Shown here piece after piece: positions 46,114-64,000 of a DNA stretch of 64,000 nt. This DNA is from Siniperca chuatsi (taxonomy: Eukaryota; Chordata; Actinopteri; Centrarchiformes; Sinipercidae). The notes below the pieces were generated by a model. That model did no database searches, was not told where the DNA came from, and was given only the letters and a program-made list of their open reading frames with translations. How positions within the stretch are numbered: the first letter of the stretch is position 1; every line of letters begins with the position of its first letter. Both the position numbers and the translations under genes were made by a program. Location of the stretch: the NCBI RefSeq assembly GCF_020085105.1, contig NC_058063.1, positions 5,986,501 through 6,050,500 on the forward strand, in the 5' to 3' direction.

Positions 46114-48655
46114 GGACTATCTTCTTTAGTTGTTTTAGAGGCGCATTAGGTGTATAGCATGTCTGCCACCTATCGGTATGATGTATCAACATACATAAAG
46201 TAGCCTACTCGTTTATGTGCGATGTTGCTTTTTGGGGTTTTGTTGTTTGTTTGTTTTTTTCATTTTTATGAATATTATAAATTATATATGTAAACGTATA
46301 TGATAAATATAGGAATAATTTATAATTAGGATGATAATCTTCATATCTGTAACCACAACCAGGTTAACAAAATGGCAAAGCTAACAATTGCCAGCAGAAA
46401 AAAAACACACATTATTATGTTTATTATTATTTTTATTAAATAATGAATCCCCACTTTTATCTTTAAAAGACCCTGCACTCATATATCTGACACCAGTTTT
46501 TACTGATTACTATTTGGAGCCTATGCTGTGAATTTGTTATGAAGAAACCTGGGTAAAATCAATCAAAGTGTATGATATTAAAGGTATATTAAAAAATTCT
46601 ATTATTCTTTTAATAAACCTTCAACCCTATACTGCTGCGTGTACACCCTGAATTTGGGCTCCAATACCAACAGGTGCATCTAAAATAATGAATTTGCCCA
46701 AAGACGACAAACTCTGCGTTTTATAAAAAACAGTGCTTTTATTTATGTAATACTGTGGAAAAATAATTACATACCATTTTTTAAAAATATTGAAGATAAT
46801 GAAATTAAAAAATGAGAGTTTGATAACGTTCATTGTACATCATTTGAACAGTTTTCTCTGCTACGAAGAACAGTACAATAAGATAAACATTGGATTTTTC
46901 TAAATTCAAAGACACAGTAATACAGGATACAGTCCTACCAGAGGTATAAAAGTACTGTAACAGGATTGTGAGAGAAATGATATGGACATATACTGAAACA
47001 CACACCCGCACACTTAGACACAGACATGCACACACACAGACACACACATACATACTGTATACACACTGACATGCATACAATAGTCGCGCGCACACTCGAG
47101 TCGTGCGCTGCATGTTTACAGTATGCTTCCCATACACACGCAGTCATTTACACATCTATACAAACACACTGTACAAATCAATGTTCGCGCCAACGCCCAC
47201 ACACTCCTTCTTGGACTCTCTCTTTCTCTCTCTCACACACACTCGCACACCCACACACTCACAGTCATACACTACCACATGTCAATATTGTGAACAAGCC
47301 TTCATTGAACCTCTCCATACACATTCTCCTCTGGCCATTTTGGCAGACAGACGATGAGGAATGATTCAAAATGGAAATATACGACATGTTCCCCTATAAG
47401 GCCACTCAGTTCTAAACCCAACAACATCTGTGTTTTTTCTCTCTGTCTGCACCAGGCTTGTAGATAAGAGCTCAGAGAAAAAGGCTCCAGCCTATGAAAA
47501 TATCTGGGAATGACACAAGGCCCCGAGCCTGGTTTGTAAAGCAACAGTCACCAATAGAAGGAGCTTCTACTGCATATACATGGTCTAAGGTGAAGAACAA
47601 CATGAACACTTGGCACTAGGTTTCTTTTATACACTGATATACCCTTCTGATGTGAAATGAGTCCTGAATTCAGGCTCTGCTGTTGGCACAACTCTTCACT
47701 CTGTCTCAGTGGAATCACCCAGGCAAACGCTCGAGTTATGTGCGCTCACGTTCAAACTTTTGGTCCATACATACACATTACATGTTTACATTGACAAAAA
47801 TAATTCTGTAATGTTAAAAAATAGAATACAAAGCTCTAGTCTGGTGTGCAAATAAAAAGAAGACATTACACAGATATAGATAAGGGACGTCTAAGCATGA
47901 ATACTGTTGATGCAGTGCAAAATGATGACAACCCTCCCAACCCCACCCTAGCCCCAACACCCCCCACCCCACCCCATGCCGCCTGGCATGATGGCATGTA
48001 CCACTATACAGAAGGGCATTTTGGAATACTATATATATGTGCTCTATGATCATTGAATAAGACAACCAGCAAAAAAAGTTAAAAAACGGCGGCCAGAAAT
48101 GACTTCCACTGGTTGAGGTTTCTCCCGATCAGCGTGTACCATATTTGACAGTCAGTCAGTTTTGCCTTAAGACGTTCTCTCCCATCATTTACAAAGTCAG
48201 TTCATAGCAAAAGCTATAGGTCTCCAAAGATCTGTGATCTCTCGTCCTCTCTCTGGTTCTTGCTCTCTTTCCCAGTCTTGATTGTGACTTGCGCCGTCCG
48301 CTCTTTCAGAGCTCGGATAAACACATTGGGAGTGAGGGAATTCAAAACTGTGTGGAATTTCCCTTCCCTGTCTCACTAAAACTCCTTTTCCACTCGTCTC
48401 TTTTTCTCTCTCTGTGTGTTTCTCATACCCTCCCTGTCTCATGGGCATGGTCTTCTGACTCTGTGCATGGGTGTGTGTGTGTGTGTGATGTTTTTTTGTG
48501 TTCTGTAGTCTTGTTTGTGTTCAGTAGGGCATGTTCGTGTCAGTGTGTGTGAACATGTGTGTGTAAATCTATGATTGTGTGTGTTTTTAGGTGTGACACT
48601 ATTTATAAGATGCTTCCTCATGCTCTGCTAAGACTGTGAGGTGTTTATGCGTCTC
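46114..48655 (-). other. ndufs2-kirrel1 spacer and probable kirrel1 3' UTR
   Basis: No coding exon is seen. A reverse-strand AATAAA at 46738-46743 would give kirrel1 a 3' UTR of about 1.9 kb and leave about 0.6 kb to the ndufs2 promoter. CA/GT-rich tracts occupy about 46990-47275 and 48460-48580. Confidence 0.45.
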
Positions 48656-62705
<14,050 letters not shown>

Positions 62706-63783
62706 CTGGGACACACAGACAAACAAAGTAGATTAAGAGTTAAATAATCCTAACTTTTAGGGGGCCCACACATAAACTAGATTTTCACCTCAGGTCTTAA
62801 TGATAAATTTTATATCTGATTTGGGTGGCTTTTTCTATCTGTTTAAAGTTACAACACATACACTATCTGATAACAATAAAAAGTCACACGGATGTCATAA
62901 AGAGCTAAAAGAAATTAGATATATAAAATTTTTGAACCTTCTGCTTTTTCTGCTTGTGTTGAACACATTTTAGTTACAGCTTCGCATTTCTTCACATTTT
63001 AGCAAATTAAAACATTTCCTAAAATGCTAATCAGTATATTTTACTCTTTCCTATTGTTCTTATTGTCCTCTGTGTTCGTGCCGGCTGAAGGTGAATTATG
63101 TCACTATATCTTTAATATTTGAACTTTCAAATATAAACTGTTAATTCGTCACGTCTCAGGATCCCCACATACCCATGTGGTCTGTATCAGAATTATCAAA
63201 AATCCGATACAACGCAGCTTGTTGCAGTTCATGCTGATAAGAAAACATCAGATCTGTGTCATGCGTGAAGCAAAAATGGGACTTTTTCTTCATCAGGCTA
63301 AACGACACTAGAGAGATGCATGGCCACATGATGCGATAGATATGCACAAAGACAAACGCATGAACAAACATACACATTCACACAGTTGCATGATGCACAC
63401 ACAATCACACACAGCCTCTTCAATCCTCCCCCTTCCCCCATCCTCCACACAGCCCAGCTGTGTCACTGCTGTACATTCTCACCATTAGGTGGCATACATG
63501 CTCTCTCTCACCAGCAGGGGGAAAAGATGAATGCATTATGACAGCAACGTTTTAGAGGAATCAAATCGACTCCAGTCCATGGTGCAGAATTCATGTTTGT
63601 TGCCCAGACGTAGATTGCATGTGAAATTCTCTGTGCCGTTTCCATGTGCAGCCTCCGAACTGAGCTTTGCTGCTTGCCTAACCTTGTGTGTCCTTGTTTC
63701 TGTATGCACGTGTGTGCCTTGTATATACATGCATTTGCATGTGAAATGGGGGGGGGGGCACAGAGGGACAGAGCCTCATACAC

Positions 63784-63833
<50 letters not shown>

Positions 63834-64000
63834 TGAGTGTACGTGCGCATGAAGCGGCCAGTGTTCATTCACATGTTTTTATTTAAAAGCTTTGGCTTGA
63901 AGCACTGAACCATTACAGTAACAATATGATTAAAAGAAAGGAGGGAGAAAGGGAGGGAGAGACAAAAAGAATGGAGAAGGGACAGACGAGGACAGAAGGG
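62706..64000 (-). other. kirrel1 intron, 3' portion
   Basis: No exon is recognised. The missing kirrel1 5' exons must lie beyond the right edge. The stretch ends in simple sequence: (CA)n at 63786-63832 and purine-rich GGGAGA tracts after 63940. Confidence 0.6.
63786..63832. repeat. (CA)n microsatellite
   Basis: About 20 CA units with one TA interruption, in the kirrel1 intron at the right edge. Confidence 0.9.

Overview
The window is nuclear DNA from a ray-finned (teleost) fish. It is AT-rich and intron-rich. Short inverted-repeat DNA elements, a tRNA-derived SINE, a LINE fragment and long microsatellites fill the introns and spacers. The coding exons match vertebrate proteins closely. No bacterial, organellar or viral gene is visible.

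Six protein genes can be reconstructed exon by exon, and all lie on the minus strand. From low to high coordinates they are cskmt (1203-2761, citrate synthase lysine methyltransferase), otub1 (4062-10045, ubiquitin thioesterase), nectin4 (12626-27428, immunoglobulin-family adhesion receptor), fcer1g (29562-35280, Fc receptor gamma signalling chain), ndufs2 (35835-46078, 49 kDa subunit of complex I) and kirrel1 (48656 to 62705 and beyond the right edge, Neph1 slit-diaphragm adhesion protein). Every splice junction used has GT/AG ends, and the reading phases agree across all exons of each gene.

The layout has two blocks relative to mammals. cskmt and otub1 have human counterparts on 11q12-q13. 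nectin4, fcer1g, ndufs2 and kirrel1 have counterparts on 1q23, where NDUFS2 and FCER1G are direct neighbours. The join between the blocks lies at 10046-12625. The genes do not form one pathway. cskmt and ndufs2 encode mitochondrial proteins, otub1 is a general ubiquitin regulator, fcer1g serves immune receptors, and nectin4 and kirrel1 are cell adhesion proteins.

Non-coding DNA holds five copies of one inverted-repeat element family, one of them carrying a SINE with a clean 10-bp target duplication. It also holds a 39-bp perfect foldback, a TTAA-bounded element, a Harbinger-like element, a LINE 3' fragment, three copies of a dispersed repeat, and a composite insert in an ndufs2 intron with P2X7-tail-like and THAP-like fragments. 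I found no convincing new biological system. The most useful observations are the hidden targeting exon of cskmt, the synteny join, the nested insertions and the composite intron insert.
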